Shown: positions 1 to 10,751 of the stretch, one piece after another
How positions within the stretch are numbered: the first letter of the stretch is position 1
Layout of the letters: every line of letters starts with the position of its first letter
The notes under the pieces: generated by a model
What the model was told of the DNA's origin: nothing
The model's input: the letters and a program-made list of their open reading frames with translations, nothing else
Database searches by the model: none
Translations under genes and position numbers: made by a program
Source: Gemmatimonadota bacterium
Lineage (GTDB): Bacteria > Gemmatimonadota > Gemmatimonadetes > Gemmatimonadales > GWC2-71-9
DNA length: 64,000 bases
NCBI GenBank assembly: GCA_029262195.1
Contig: JAJCZX010000030.1
Coordinates: 124,001-188,000 of the forward strand
Direction: 5' to 3'

Positions 1-811
1 CGGCACGAATTTCATCAGCATGCTGGCGAACAGATTCGGTGAGGTTTCTAAAGACCTCAAGAATCGCCCTTGTTTCCCGTGCACCCCATTCCCGTAGATC
101 GTTGCCCAGCTCGACCGCACCGGCAGGCTCAATGAACAGGGTAGCTCCACTTCCCGACTCACCGTGCACGATACCTTTGACTCGGGATTTCGCTTCACGA
201 ATCACGGGAAGAACGTAACGTCCTTCTCGAACCGTTACCGCCGCATCGGCGGGCCTGTCAGGCCCCTCCAAACCCTTGAGTGTTTTTTCCATCAAAGAAA
301 CGAGCCGCTTCCTGGAATTGCGCATTTCGCGACGGGCTCGTGCCAGTTCGGCCGACGCAGAATCTTTGACGCTGCCGTCCCGTTCCAGAGCCCGTTCAAT
401 AGAGTTGCCAACCGAGGGTGGCGGCGGTTCGACAATATAGGCGCCAACGAAGGCGGCCTCGTATTCTATTTTGGATAGCTGTTGGTGAAGAGCCTGAATT
501 GATTCGAGAGTCGCCGAGATCGTTATCAGTTCTTCACCACTAAGAACACTACCGTCTAACGTGACATGGTCGAGAATGTCCCTTATATCATCCACTCGCA
601 CGCTCCGGAAACCGCCATCGTCCCGCAACAAGCTGGCAAGTTCGGCAACTTCATCGAGTTCTCTTTCGATCAACTCGATATCGACGCCGGGTCGCCTTGC
701 TCGAATGGACTCGGCGCCGAGGTCACTTACTGCGAACTCCGCCACACATTCCAACGCTCGTTGGAATTCGAGTTGCTGAAGAGCCGTTTCCGGAGCCGTT
801 GTTTCGGTCAC
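1..811 (-). CDS. mutS2: MutS2 family protein, N-terminal part (runs off left edge)
   Basis: The first 270 residues of MutS2, a MutS-family ATPase linked to suppression of recombination and to rescue of collided ribosomes. The family hallmark GIVHGESGSGATLFIEP is visible at about residues 212-229, preceded by the helical N-terminal domain. The Walker ATPase and C-terminal Smr nuclease domains would lie beyond the window edge, so their integrity cannot be judged. The start is taken as GTG at 811, one base after the stop of the HIT gene, with no better start nearby. It is the last visible gene of a run with hrcA, dnaJ and the HIT gene. Confidence 0.93.
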   Translation of the reverse strand, partial: MTETTAPETALQQLEFQRALECVAEFAVSDLGAESIRARRPGVDIELIERELDEVAELASLLRDDGGFRSVRVDDIRDILDHVTLDGSVLSGEELITISATLESIQALHQQLSKIEYEAAFVGAYIVEPPPPSVGNSIERALERDGSVKDSASAELARARREMRNSRKRLVSLMEKTLKGLEGPDRPADAAVTVREGRYVLPVIREAKSRVKGIVHGESGSGATLFIEPAGAVELGNDLREWGARETRAILEVFRNLTESVRQHADEIRA

Positions 812-812
812 G

Positions 813-1151
813 TTACCCGGGAGGCCATTTCATCTGGCGCCCGCCAAGGACGTGGACGTGAATGTGAAACACCATCTGCCCACCGTCGCCGTTCGTATTA
901 ATCACGGTTCGATAGCCGCCCTCAACCAGCCCATGTTCGGACGCGATATCACGCGTGAACGACATTAGCCCACCCAGCATTTCAGAGCTTTCAGAGTCGG
1001 CGAGAGATCGAACGTGTTCTTTTGGGATTACCAGTATGTGGGTCGGCGCCTGCGGATCTATGTCATTGAAGGCTAGGAATGATTCGCTTTCTCCTACGAG
1101 GTCGCACGGAATTTTTCCGGCAACGATTTTACAGAAAAGGCAATCGTCCAT
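813..1151 (-). CDS. HIT family nucleotide hydrolase (HINT-like)
   Basis: A 112-residue histidine-triad protein, probably a purine nucleoside phosphoramidase of the HINT branch acting on AMP-lysine or adenylated compounds in the cytosol. The N-terminal CxxC (Cys4, Cys7) and the catalytic triad motif HIHVHVLGG at residues 96-104 are both present. The length is normal for HINT. The ATG overlaps the dnaJ stop as TGATG, so it is translationally coupled to dnaJ and followed after one base by mutS2. The substrate cannot be inferred from the sequence. Confidence 0.93.
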   Translation of the reverse strand: MDDCLFCKIVAGKIPCDLVGESESFLAFNDIDPQAPTHILVIPKEHVRSLADSESSEMLGGLMSFTRDIASEHGLVEGGYRTVINTNGDGGQMVFHIHVHVLGGRQMKWPPG

Positions 1152-2305
1152 CAGGCACCAAGCGCATCTTTCATTTTATTCCAGAATTTCTTTCCAAACC
1201 CCATCTCACCGGGAGGCAGGCCTTCAACCTCGGCGAGTCTCTGGAAAATCTCTTCGGCTTCGTCCGTCAGCGGTTGAGGTGTCCACAATTGCACCCGAAC
1301 ATAAAGATTCCCTTTCCGCCCATTACCGAGGTTCGGCAGACCTTTGCCCCTGATGTTGAGTACCGTACCAGACTGTGTACCGGCCGGAATTTTCAAAGAC
1401 TCGTCCCCGTAGGGAGAAGGAACTGTCACCTCACAGCCGAGAGCCGCCTGGGAAAAGGAAGTCGCCAGATCAAAGACAAGATCGTCTCCGTTCCTTTCAA
1501 ACCTCTCGTCATCCTGGACTTCCAAAGCAACGATTAAGTCGCCCGGAGGAGCCCCTCTCGGCCCTGCTGCTCCTTTTCCTCGCAAGGTCAGGTAGTTGTT
1601 GCTGGAAACCCCTGCGGGTACCTCAATCTCAACGACGACGTCCTTCCGAATCCTCCCATCGCCCCGGCACTCTTCGCACGGAGTGGAGATCACGGAGCCT
1701 TCGCCCTCGCAGGTCGGACACGGCGCCACCGAAACGAATTGCCCGAAGAGCGATTGAGTCGCCTGGCGTACTTCCCCTGCCCCACCACAGGTAGAGCATG
1801 TGCTGGCACCGCTCCCTGCGGCAGCCCCTGAGCCAGAGCAATGGTCGCAGGGTTCCAGCGCCTTGAGCTTCACCTTCCGTGTCGACCCCTCCGCCACCTC
1901 GTCCAGAGTGACCCGCAGAGTGATTCGCACGTCCTGCCCTTTTCGCTGCCTGCCTCGTCCGCGTGCCCCGCCTCCAAAGATTGAATCGAAGCCGCCGCCA
2001 AAACCACCGAAGTCGCGCATGAACATGTTCAACGCTTCAGAAAGGTCGACGTGATGGAATCCAGACGCCCCACCCGCCGCGCCCGACAGACCCGCGTGTC
2101 CATACTGGTCGTAAACAGATCTTTTCTTGGGATCGATCAGAACTTCGTAGGCTTCCGCCGCTTCTTTGAACTTTTCCTCGGCGCCCTTATCACCATCGTT
2201 TCTATCCGGATGGTATTTCATCGCCAATTTGCGGTACGCCTTTTTTACTTCATCACTGGAGGCATTTCGGCCAACACCTAACAGCTCATAATAATCCTGG
2301 GGCAT
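1151..2305 (-). CDS. dnaJ: Chaperone DnaJ
   Basis: Full-length type I Hsp40 co-chaperone that stimulates DnaK ATPase and delivers unfolded clients. The J domain has HPD at residues 32-34, followed by a Gly/Phe-rich linker ([14 protein letters not shown]). Four CxxCxGxG-type zinc repeats lie at about residues 150-220, then two client-binding domains and the C-terminal dimerisation region. The second zinc repeat pair is preceded by an Ala/Gly/Ser-rich stretch. ATG at 2305 overlaps the hrcA stop as TGATG; a TTG one codon upstream is possible. dnaK and grpE are not in this window. Confidence 0.97.
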   Translation of the reverse strand: MPQDYYELLGVGRNASSDEVKKAYRKLAMKYHPDRNDGDKGAEEKFKEAAEAYEVLIDPKKRSVYDQYGHAGLSGAAGGASGFHHVDLSEALNMFMRDFGGFGGGFDSIFGGGARGRGRQRKGQDVRITLRVTLDEVAEGSTRKVKLKALEPCDHCSGSGAAAGSGASTCSTCGGAGEVRQATQSLFGQFVSVAPCPTCEGEGSVISTPCEECRGDGRIRKDVVVEIEVPAGVSSNNYLTLRGKGAAGPRGAPPGDLIVALEVQDDERFERNGDDLVFDLATSFSQAALGCEVTVPSPYGDESLKIPAGTQSGTVLNIRGKGLPNLGNGRKGNLYVRVQLWTPQPLTDEAEEIFQRLAEVEGLPPGEMGFGKKFWNKMKDALGA

Positions 2306-3333
2306 CAAGTCTTCTCAATAAGGTTGTTAACGAGGCGGCTGGTGTACTCGACCAGCGGCACAACTTTGTCGTAGGGCATCCTCGTGGGTCCTATAACACC
2401 CAGCAGACCCGACAGCGATCCCCTGCTGTAGGTCGACGTCACGATCGTAAACCCGGACAAACGAGGGTTAAGGTTCTCCCCGCCGATGGTGATCGTAAGA
2501 CCCGCTTCCTGTCGTTCTCGGAAAACGTCCTGAAGCACCAGGGGTGCTTCGGTCAACTCAAGAAGCTGGCGCATTTTTTGATTCGAACTGAACTCCGGTT
2601 GGTCGGCCAACATCTGGGCCGTCCCGAGAACAACCTCGTCTCCTTCCAAAGTAAAAAGTTGCTCGGCTTCTTCAACGAAAATATTCATGAGACCACGGTG
2701 GCCCTCGACGTCCACGGCGTCGTGGAGCCGATCACGGACCGACCGCTTGATTTCTCCGAGCGCGAGACCCGCAAGTTTTTGATTCAAGACCCGTGCGACG
2801 CTTTCAACTGCCTCTTCAGGTAACTCATTGGCGACTTCGATAAAAATTGTACGAGCCGCGGTCCCTCGCAGGACCAGCACCATAAGGAGTCGTTCACTGG
2901 ACACTTTCAACAGTTGGAGTTGTTCCAGCACCGCATCGTCAAACGATGGAGTTGCCAGACCAAGTTCCTGGGTTAGGACACTCAAAACTTCGGCAGCACT
3001 CTCCAGGATCGTGTCGATGGCGGTATGAGAACGCAACTCTCGCTGGATCAGATCCTGTTCACTGGGCGCAACATCCCCTGTCCGTATCGCTTCGTCGACG
3101 TAAAAACGGTAAGCCAGATCCGTTGGGATGCGCCCCGCCGAAGTGTGCGGATGAAAGAGGTAACCCCAGTCTTCGAGGTCACTCATTGTATTTCGGATTG
3201 TCGCTGCAGAAATGCCGAGTTCGAATGTCTTTGCGATAGTTCGCGAGCCCGCAGGCTCCGCGTTATCTACGTAGGACCTAATGACAGCTTCGAGTACTCT
3301 CTGCTCTCGATCAGTTAGTTCTTCCCTGCTCAT
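2305..3333 (-). CDS. hrcA: Heat-inducible transcription repressor HrcA
   Basis: Repressor of class I heat-shock genes, which binds CIRCE operators and is held active by GroEL. It has an N-terminal winged helix ([19 protein letters not shown], then [18 protein letters not shown]) typical of HrcA and a C-terminal GAF-like dimerisation domain ending in NNLIEKT. About 342 residues is normal length. ATG 3333 is chosen; a GTG lies one codon upstream. It is upstream of and coupled to dnaJ. I see no CIRCE inverted repeat in the 40 bases before it, so autoregulation is not supported by this sequence. Confidence 0.95.
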   Translation of the reverse strand: MSREELTDREQRVLEAVIRSYVDNAEPAGSRTIAKTFELGISAATIRNTMSDLEDWGYLFHPHTSAGRIPTDLAYRFYVDEAIRTGDVAPSEQDLIQRELRSHTAIDTILESAAEVLSVLTQELGLATPSFDDAVLEQLQLLKVSSERLLMVLVLRGTAARTIFIEVANELPEEAVESVARVLNQKLAGLALGEIKRSVRDRLHDAVDVEGHRGLMNIFVEEAEQLFTLEGDEVVLGTAQMLADQPEFSSNQKMRQLLELTEAPLVLQDVFRERQEAGLTITIGGENLNPRLSGFTIVTSTYSRGSLSGLLGVIGPTRMPYDKVVPLVEYTSRLVNNLIEKT

Positions 3334-3374
3334 CACTCAAATCTAATAATGACACGTAATTAGCCACATTCGGT

Positions 3375-4517
3375 TCAGGTGGTCAAGGACAGGATGATTT
3401 CGTCTATTTTCAACCAACCCTCAAGCGTCAAAACAAGGTTTTCTTCCACTACCTCAGCCATCCCGGATTCGACCAGCGAGTCAACCCTGCCTCGATTGAT
3501 TGCGCCTGTGGACACGCCCGCTGATGTCCGGAGAGCAAGATAGAGTGTCTCCAGCCTTTTCTGATCGTCTCCGAGGGTTTCGCCTCCGGACTCCGGCGCG
3601 AGTCCCCGCGCTACGACAGCTTCATATTCGGCCCAGTTCTTCAGGTTCCAACTTCGCCGCCCGCAGGTGGCGTCAAAGGAATGGGCAGAAGGCCCCAGAC
3701 CTACATAAGATTTCGCCTCCCAATAACAGCTATTGTGTGCGGATTGGGCTCCCGGCCGCGCAAAGTTGGATATCTCATAGTGGTCGTACCCTGCCGACTT
3801 GAGGAGCCGGTGGCATAACATGAATTCATCGGTATACCGCTCGTCCGAGACAACTTTCGTCTTCCCACCGGCAACCCATTTACCAAGCGGGGTGCCGCCT
3901 TCTACCGTCAACCCGTAAACCGAAATATGATCGGGTGCCAACCCGATAATCGAGTTGAGATCCTTGGAGAAATCATGGTCGAGTGTCTCCGGTAGTCCGA
4001 AAATCAGATCGACCGACACTGATTCAAACTGTTCCTTAAGAATTCCGACCGCCCGCATAGCGTCGTTTGCTCTGTGGGTCCGATGCATCCATTCCAGAAC
4101 GCCGGGGTGGAATGACTGCACCCCAAGAGAAACCCGATTGATCCCAGCGCCAGCCCACGCGGCCGCGTTTTCTTCATTCACATCGTCTGGATTGGCCTCG
4201 AGCGTAACTTCCTCCCTCCTCCCTCCTCCCTTCCCCGCACCGAAAGCACCAATCAAAGCCCCAATATCCGACGGGTCCAGCAGCGATGGCGTCCCGCCGC
4301 CGAAGTAAACTGTTGCCACGGGCTCATCGGGGATTGGAAACGATTGTCGGCGTAGCCCTAGCTCTCGAAGAACCAAATCTCTAAATTTGGCCGACGGCAC
4401 CGTCTTTCGAACGGCGATTGCGAAGTCGCAGTAAACACAGCGGCGACGGCAGAACGGGACATGGATATAAGTGTGGCGCACCCGCGGAAGGTCGCAGCCA
4501 GCGTCGCGCTCGTGCAA
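3375..4517 (-). CDS. hemW: HemW-like radical SAM protein (heme chaperone)
   Basis: Radical SAM enzyme of the HemN/HemW family. The cluster motif CRRRCVYC gives Cys23, Cys27 and Cys30. With only the three cysteines of the CxxxCxxC motif and a short N-terminus it fits HemW, the heme chaperone, better than true coproporphyrinogen dehydrogenase HemN. YFGGGTPSLL and the C-terminal HemN_C region are present. The start is uncertain: TTG 4517 is listed, but GTG 4481 would put YIHVPFC near the N-terminus as in most homologues. A GA-rich heptamer repeat sits in frame at 4211-4231 (residues around GKGGGRREE). Confidence 0.92.
   Translation of the reverse strand: MHERDAGCDLPRVRHTYIHVPFCRRRCVYCDFAIAVRKTVPSAKFRDLVLRELGLRRQSFPIPDEPVATVYFGGGTPSLLDPSDIGALIGAFGAGKGGGRREEVTLEANPDDVNEENAAAWAGAGINRVSLGVQSFHPGVLEWMHRTHRANDAMRAVGILKEQFESVSVDLIFGLPETLDHDFSKDLNSIIGLAPDHISVYGLTVEGGTPLGKWVAGGKTKVVSDERYTDEFMLCHRLLKSAGYDHYEISNFARPGAQSAHNSCYWEAKSYVGLGPSAHSFDATCGRRSWNLKNWAEYEAVVARGLAPESGGETLGDDQKRLETLYLALRTSAGVSTGAINRGRVDSLVESGMAEVVEENLVLTLEGWLKIDEIILSLTT
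4211..4231. repeat. Heptamer tandem repeat (CCTCCCT x3) inside hemW
   Basis: Three perfect consecutive copies of CCTCCCT at 4211-4231, followed by a degenerate copy. On the hemW strand it reads as AGGGAGG units and codes a Gly/Arg/Glu-rich loop. Three heptamers make 21 bases, so the frame is kept. Similar period-7 tracts recur elsewhere in the window. Confidence 0.75.
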
Positions 4518-4567
4518 GTGTTCGATTTTTCAGGACAGACTCCGTCCTACTCGTAAGGGAGAAAACG

Positions 4568-5419
4568 TTGCAAAGAGCGCCAACAGCCGTGAGCCTCACG
4601 ATCGTTGCAGCAGGGATTCTCGTACCCGCGTTAACGACGCCTGCTCGAGTAAACGGACAATCGTGCACACAAGTCCACTCCGGAAGGGTGGCCGCGATGG
4701 CCGCAGCCTACACGTTGGGTGAAGCGGCTTCGATCGCAATCCGCCACAACGATTGGTGGGGCGCGGTACCCCGAACCTCTTTTCACTTTATTGCGGGAGG
4801 ATCGCCCTCTAAGAATCAGGATGCGCTACTCCATGGCGCGATAGCATACCAGACATCGCGATTATCCTACGAGGCGTTCAGGTGGGCGTGTGTGAACAAC
4901 CAGACCGCCGCCTGGCTCGGTGCAGCCGTCGGACTGGCAATCGAGCTGCCGAAAGAAATTGGAGATGGGTTCCATAACGGTTTTTCCGTGCCTGACATGA
5001 CTGCGGCCGTCCTAGGAGCCGCACTACCCGCTTTTCATCGTGTAGCTCCTTCCAGCAGGATAGTAACGCTCAAAGGGTTTTATTGGCCTTCAGACGAGTA
5101 CCGCAACCGCGTTCCCGGCGCCTTGCCTCAACTCGAAAATGATTATGCCGGGCAGCGTTATTACCTCTCAATTAACCCTGGGCGCGGGGGTTCAGAATCC
5201 TGGCCCCGGTGGTTGGGAGTGGCTATAGGTCACGGAGTGGATAGGTGGGTAACGGGTCCCCCTCAGCGCGAAGTTTATCTGGCACTGGATGTAGACTTCG
5301 CCGCATTGCTCAATTCCGACGGAACCCTTTACAAAATCGCCAGGCTTCTTGATCAGATCCACTTCCCGGCACCAGGCGTGAAGCTGGTAGACGGTGATAT
5401 CAGTTTCGGATTGTTTTAA
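4568..5419 (+). CDS. Predicted exported protein, DUF2279/YfiM-like
   Basis: A 283-residue exported protein. TTG 4568 is chosen because AAGGGAG lies 6 bases upstream and the protein then begins with a clean signal peptide (hydrophobic core LTIVAAGILVPAL, then a possible cut near RVNGQ). The open frame continues upstream, but that would overlap hemW antisense. The mature part has the pattern KNQDALLHG, then AAVGLAIELPKEIGDGF and DMTAAVLGAAL, resembling the DUF2279/YfiM group of periplasmic or outer-membrane-associated proteins of unknown role. It is transcribed divergently from hemW and convergently with dprA. The function is unknown and the family call is moderate. Confidence 0.72.
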   Translation: MQRAPTAVSLTIVAAGILVPALTTPARVNGQSCTQVHSGRVAAMAAAYTLGEAASIAIRHNDWWGAVPRTSFHFIAGGSPSKNQDALLHGAIAYQTSRLSYEAFRWACVNNQTAAWLGAAVGLAIELPKEIGDGFHNGFSVPDMTAAVLGAALPAFHRVAPSSRIVTLKGFYWPSDEYRNRVPGALPQLENDYAGQRYYLSINPGRGGSESWPRWLGVAIGHGVDRWVTGPPQREVYLALDVDFAALLNSDGTLYKIARLLDQIHFPAPGVKLVDGDISFGLF

Positions 5420-5425
5420 AGGCGG

Positions 5426-7532
<2,107 letters not shown>

Positions 7533-7601
7533 TTAGCGTAAGAAGGTCGGGGGGACACAATCAAAAAAACGCACGGCAGGACCCATGACATGCGGTACGG
7601 C

Positions 7602-8405
7602 CTACCCGGGCGTGGAAACCCAATCGACGATTTCCCCGTCGGTCTGACTGAGGCTCCGAGAAACGTACCCATGATCAGCCAGGAACTCGACGGCATCAGT
7701 GTCTCCGATCCCCAGCTCTCTCAGGCGAGGTTTGTTTTGTTCAAAGTGGATTTGTCGAACGGCCTTTTCTCTAAACAGGCGTTCACACCCCTGAAGAACC
7801 CAGGTGTCGGCTCCCTCAACGTCAATCTTCAAGAAGTCCACAACCTGGTTTTCTGGTACCAATGCGTCGAGCGTGTCAACTTCGACCTTGATCGATCCTT
7901 CCCCGGTTTTGCCACTCGGTGCTAACCCACCCCAACCAGTTTGTTCGCTCGGCCCGAGCAAAAACGTCAATTCCCCTTTTTGCTTACCTGCGGCAAGTCC
8001 TTGAACTTGGACTCGAGGCAAAAACCCGTTGGCAGCGACGTTCTTTTTCAACAGCTCCAGATTCCTCGGAGCCGCTTCTACCGCGAGGACGCGGTTGGTG
8101 GGGTTCAGGCTTGCCCAGATGAGTGAAAAATACCCAGCGTTCGCCCCGACATCGACCAGGAATCCGCCTTCGCGGGCCGCGGCCGCGATCACCTTCGATA
8201 AACGTAATTCGTAGAATCCAGCCAGGGCGATTTGTCCGTGCATCGGGTCGGTTTCTAAAAGGTTCATTGTTGCCCGGGGAGCGTACCTCAGGTCGGCACC
8301 TTTGAACCGGTCCAGAAACCGTTCTGGCACGGGCTCATAGAACCTGTGATACAACGACGTCTGCACACCTAACGGGAAAAGACGAAATGGCAACGGACGA
8401 TTCAC
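7602..8405 (-). CDS. FkbM family methyltransferase (first copy)
   Basis: A 267-residue SAM-dependent methyltransferase of the FkbM type, usually O-methylating sugars or polyketides. SAM motif I is FLVDVGANAGYFSLIWA, followed by the acidic loop VLAVEAAPRNLELL and the FkbM landmark VDFLKIDVEGADTWVLQG. GTG 8405 is preceded by GGAGG at a good distance. It follows the asparaginase-family gene by 12 bases, so they may be co-transcribed. The substrate is unknown. The nearby polysaccharide clusters make a sugar acceptor the simplest guess, which is inference only. Confidence 0.9.
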   Translation of the reverse strand: MNRPLPFRLFPLGVQTSLYHRFYEPVPERFLDRFKGADLRYAPRATMNLLETDPMHGQIALAGFYELRLSKVIAAAAREGGFLVDVGANAGYFSLIWASLNPTNRVLAVEAAPRNLELLKKNVAANGFLPRVQVQGLAAGKQKGELTFLLGPSEQTGWGGLAPSGKTGEGSIKVEVDTLDALVPENQVVDFLKIDVEGADTWVLQGCERLFREKAVRQIHFEQNKPRLRELGIGDTDAVEFLADHGYVSRSLSQTDGEIVDWVSTPG

Positions 8406-8417
8406 GGGGACCTCCGG

Positions 8418-9416
8418 TTACCGTACATCGAGCCTTCCGCTTGCCCCATAGGCACCGACAACCTCCGCACGGGTATTCACCACCTTTTGGGCCCCAAAAA
8501 GCGGCAGTCGTTCGACCGGGTCGGGATCGAGCCCCAAATCCCGTAATACAGCCAGAAGCGCGACCTCCGCGGCCCTCGCGTCTCCATCCTCGACCTTCAA
8601 AGCTACTCCCAATCCTTTGTCAATCAGGCCTGCAAGGTAAACGCCGCCCGCGCCGACCTTGGCAATGATCTTCCCCGGGTATGCTTCCATGACCGCAGTG
8701 CACAAACGGTGGGACCCGGCGATCAACCCGGGGTTGTTCACCATCGCGTCAACTATTTCTCTACGGTATTCATCGTCTCTTGCAACCAATCGAGCATATG
8801 TAACAGCCATGTTCTTAAGCGGCATTGCAAATGTCACGACTCCACAGCCATCGACAGCGGTCTCGATGTCAGCCGGGTTCATGTCGCTGAACAGGGAAAT
8901 CTCAGCCAGGTGGGCTTGCTGAACCGGATGGTCAGCTTTTTCATATCCTCTTACGTCCCAACCCTGGCACTGCGCAAAGGCCAACATGGCCGAATGTTTA
9001 CCAGAGCAGTTATTGCCCAGAGGGGACGGCTCGACCAATTCGGGTTTAGGAACCCCATTACCTTGATAACGACCGAGGTCATAAAAAAGGGAACGATGCG
9101 GACCGCACGCGAGGTCCTGTTCAGAAAGATTGAGTTTTTTCAGAAACTGCGCCGCGATTTCTACCTGCCCCACCTCGGAATTGTGCGACGCACAGGCCAG
9201 AGCCAGTTCTTTCTCCGTTATGTCTACCTGACCAGCAGCACCGGACTCAAGAAGGGTTATCGCCTGAAGCGGCTTGGCGGCCGACCGCATGAAGGTAACC
9301 AACTCCGAACTGCCGGAAGAAGCCCTGAGGCGCCCATCGTCCGAAACCACCGCAGCAGAAACACGGTGTAGTGTTTCAACGGTGTCTCCCCTTTTTTGTT
9401 CTACGGCTAGCCCCAT
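8418..9416 (-). CDS. Asparaginase II family protein
   Basis: A 332-residue member of the asparaginase II family (PF06089-type), first described as a plant/rhizobial thermolabile L-asparaginase. Visible family blocks are TFMRSAAKPLQAI, LACASHNSE, NNCSGKHSAMLAF, GCGVVTFAMPL and KVGAGGVY. An open frame extends to 9512, but ATG 9416 has GGAG 5 bases upstream and begins at the conserved part, so it is preferred. Substrate specificity cannot be read from sequence. The predicted product is cytosolic with no signal peptide. Confidence 0.88.
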   Translation of the reverse strand: MGLAVEQKRGDTVETLHRVSAAVVSDDGRLRASSGSSELVTFMRSAAKPLQAITLLESGAAGQVDITEKELALACASHNSEVGQVEIAAQFLKKLNLSEQDLACGPHRSLFYDLGRYQGNGVPKPELVEPSPLGNNCSGKHSAMLAFAQCQGWDVRGYEKADHPVQQAHLAEISLFSDMNPADIETAVDGCGVVTFAMPLKNMAVTYARLVARDDEYRREIVDAMVNNPGLIAGSHRLCTAVMEAYPGKIIAKVGAGGVYLAGLIDKGLGVALKVEDGDARAAEVALLAVLRDLGLDPDPVERLPLFGAQKVVNTRAEVVGAYGASGRLDVR

Positions 9417-9558
9417 TGATTCTCCATCAGGCGCGGTTGCACAGCAGGGTGATCCCGCGGCGCGGCGAGAGAATATACACTTTTGCGACCGTATTTGAGT
9501 ACTCCGGGCCAATCATCCCGGGAAAATCGCTTGTGCGATAATCCCCTGGTCTTATCTT

Positions 9559-10545
9559 GTGCCGAGCATGGACCATCAATCGAATCCAACCCCAGCCAGG
9601 GCGAACGCAGACTCAGGACCTTTTTGGCTCCGACCGCTGCGGTTCCTCGGCACCCGATTGCCTTTCGGACGTTATCGGCTGATTCACGCCACACGAAATT
9701 TCCAATCTGAGCCCTTTACTGCCCGCGGCCCACTTCCCCCGCTGGATTTCCTCTTCCAATGCCATATGGGAGATGCTATCGCCCGAGAGGTCGCCCTGAC
9801 CGGGCTATATGAGCCTCAAGAGACGGCGATAATAAAAAGATTTTTGCGGCCCGGGGCCTGCTTTGTGGACGTAGGGGCCAACTGGGGATATTTCACTTTG
9901 CTCGGCTCCAGCGTGGTGGGCGGAGGCGGCACCGTCTTCTCGCTGGAGCCCGACCCGCGCAACTTCGAACGACTCTCGACAAACCTCACCCTTAATGGCC
10001 TTGAAAACGTTCGAGCGTTCCAAATCGCGGCATCGAACGAAATGGGAGAACTGGAATTGTACGGATACGATGAGAGCACCGGCAATTTCGGAACTTCGTC
10101 ACTCACAAAAATTGACAACCCGGGAGCCGTATTTTCAGTGCCAACACAGCCCCTCGACTTGCTACTTGAGGGCGTAGAGCACATCGACTTCATGAAAATG
10201 GACATTGAAGGTGGCGAAGCGCTTGCCATCGAAGGGGCGAAGACGCTGCTGAAGGACCGGAAAGTTGGTCATCTGCTTTTGGAGTTGCATCCGGATCAAC
10301 TCAAACTGGCAGGTTCTAGTGCAGAGAAACTCATCGATACGATCACCGGGGCGGGATACTCGGGGTGGCTGGTCGATCACTCAAGAGAGGTTTCGCGGGA
10401 AGTGGCATATGGCCCCGGTACCGCATTGGGCCGATACCTGCAGCCACTCGGCGAAGGGGTCAAACCCGGGAACTGGCCTCACATACTCTGGGAGTCGCCA
10501 GACATTCCCCAATCGCGGTCGGTGCGAGCCAATTTGGACAACTGA
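9559..10545 (+). CDS. FkbM family methyltransferase (second copy)
   Basis: A 328-residue SAM methyltransferase with motif I CFVDVGANWGYFTLLG, acidic residue in VFSLEPDPRNFERL, and the FkbM block IDFMKMDIEGGEALAIEG. It is related to the gene at 7602-8405 but not a recent duplicate: the N-terminus differs and this copy has a longer C-terminal tail. GTG 9559 or ATG 9568 are both possible starts. It is divergent from the asparaginase gene across a 142-base gap and convergent with tRNA-Val. Acceptor substrate unknown. Confidence 0.9.
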   Translation: MPSMDHQSNPTPARANADSGPFWLRPLRFLGTRLPFGRYRLIHATRNFQSEPFTARGPLPPLDFLFQCHMGDAIAREVALTGLYEPQETAIIKRFLRPGACFVDVGANWGYFTLLGSSVVGGGGTVFSLEPDPRNFERLSTNLTLNGLENVRAFQIAASNEMGELELYGYDESTGNFGTSSLTKIDNPGAVFSVPTQPLDLLLEGVEHIDFMKMDIEGGEALAIEGAKTLLKDRKVGHLLLELHPDQLKLAGSSAEKLIDTITGAGYSGWLVDHSREVSREVAYGPGTALGRYLQPLGEGVKPGNWPHILWESPDIPQSRSVRANLDN

Positions 10546-10559
10546 ATATTGATGCGGAA

Positions 10560-10633
10560 TGGGCGGTACTGGATTCGAACCAGTGACCTCCGGTATGTGA
10601 AACCGGCGCGCTAACCAACTGAGCCAACCGCCC
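10560..10633 (-). tRNA. tRNA-Val (anticodon CAC)
   Basis: A 74-base cloverleaf on the minus strand. The 7-bp acceptor GGGCGGT/ACCGCCC has discriminator A. The D-arm contains AGTTGGTT, the anticodon loop is TTCACAT with CAC (from 10597-10599), and the T-arm loop is TTCGAAT. No CCA end is encoded, so it needs the cca gene product found later in the window. Confidence 0.95.
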
Positions 10634-10697
10634 TGAAAACTTAGAGAGGTAATGCTACCCGACACCGGCGCTTTGATCAAGGAGGGAAACGAGTGAC

Positions 10698-10751
10698 ATG
10701 AGCATTGACGTCAGCAGACTGACCACGGCCCCGGAATCGAGGCCAGTGTAG
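10698..10751 (+). other. Short 17-codon reading frame just upstream of a methyltransferase (possible leader or broken N-terminus)
   Basis: ATG 10698 is preceded at some distance by AAGGAGGG (about 10679-10686) and reads MSIDVSRLTTAPESRPV before TAG at 10749-10751. The methyltransferase GTG starts at 10751 in another frame. A one-base shift near 10748 would fuse the two and give the methyltransferase a more usual N-terminus. It is either a leader peptide, chance, or a real or artefactual frameshift. Confidence 0.35.

Noticed and set aside
566-901. Open reading frames on the plus strand across the first 900 bases
   Set aside because: They lie antisense to the clear MutS2 and HIT coding sequences and show no protein-like motifs.
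3337-3390. Sigma70-like promoter upstream of hrcA (TTGACC within the hemW end)
   Set aside because: With 17-base spacing the -10 would be CTAATT, which matches the consensus at only two positions.
4418-4567. Longer N-terminus for the exported protein at 4568
   Set aside because: It would overlap hemW antisense and put a polar stretch before a good signal peptide; TTG 4568 has a strong ribosome binding site.
7560-7601. Intrinsic terminator between FkbM and obg
   Set aside because: There is a run of seven T on the minus strand, but the preceding sequence holds direct rather than inverted GCCGT-like copies, so no stem forms.
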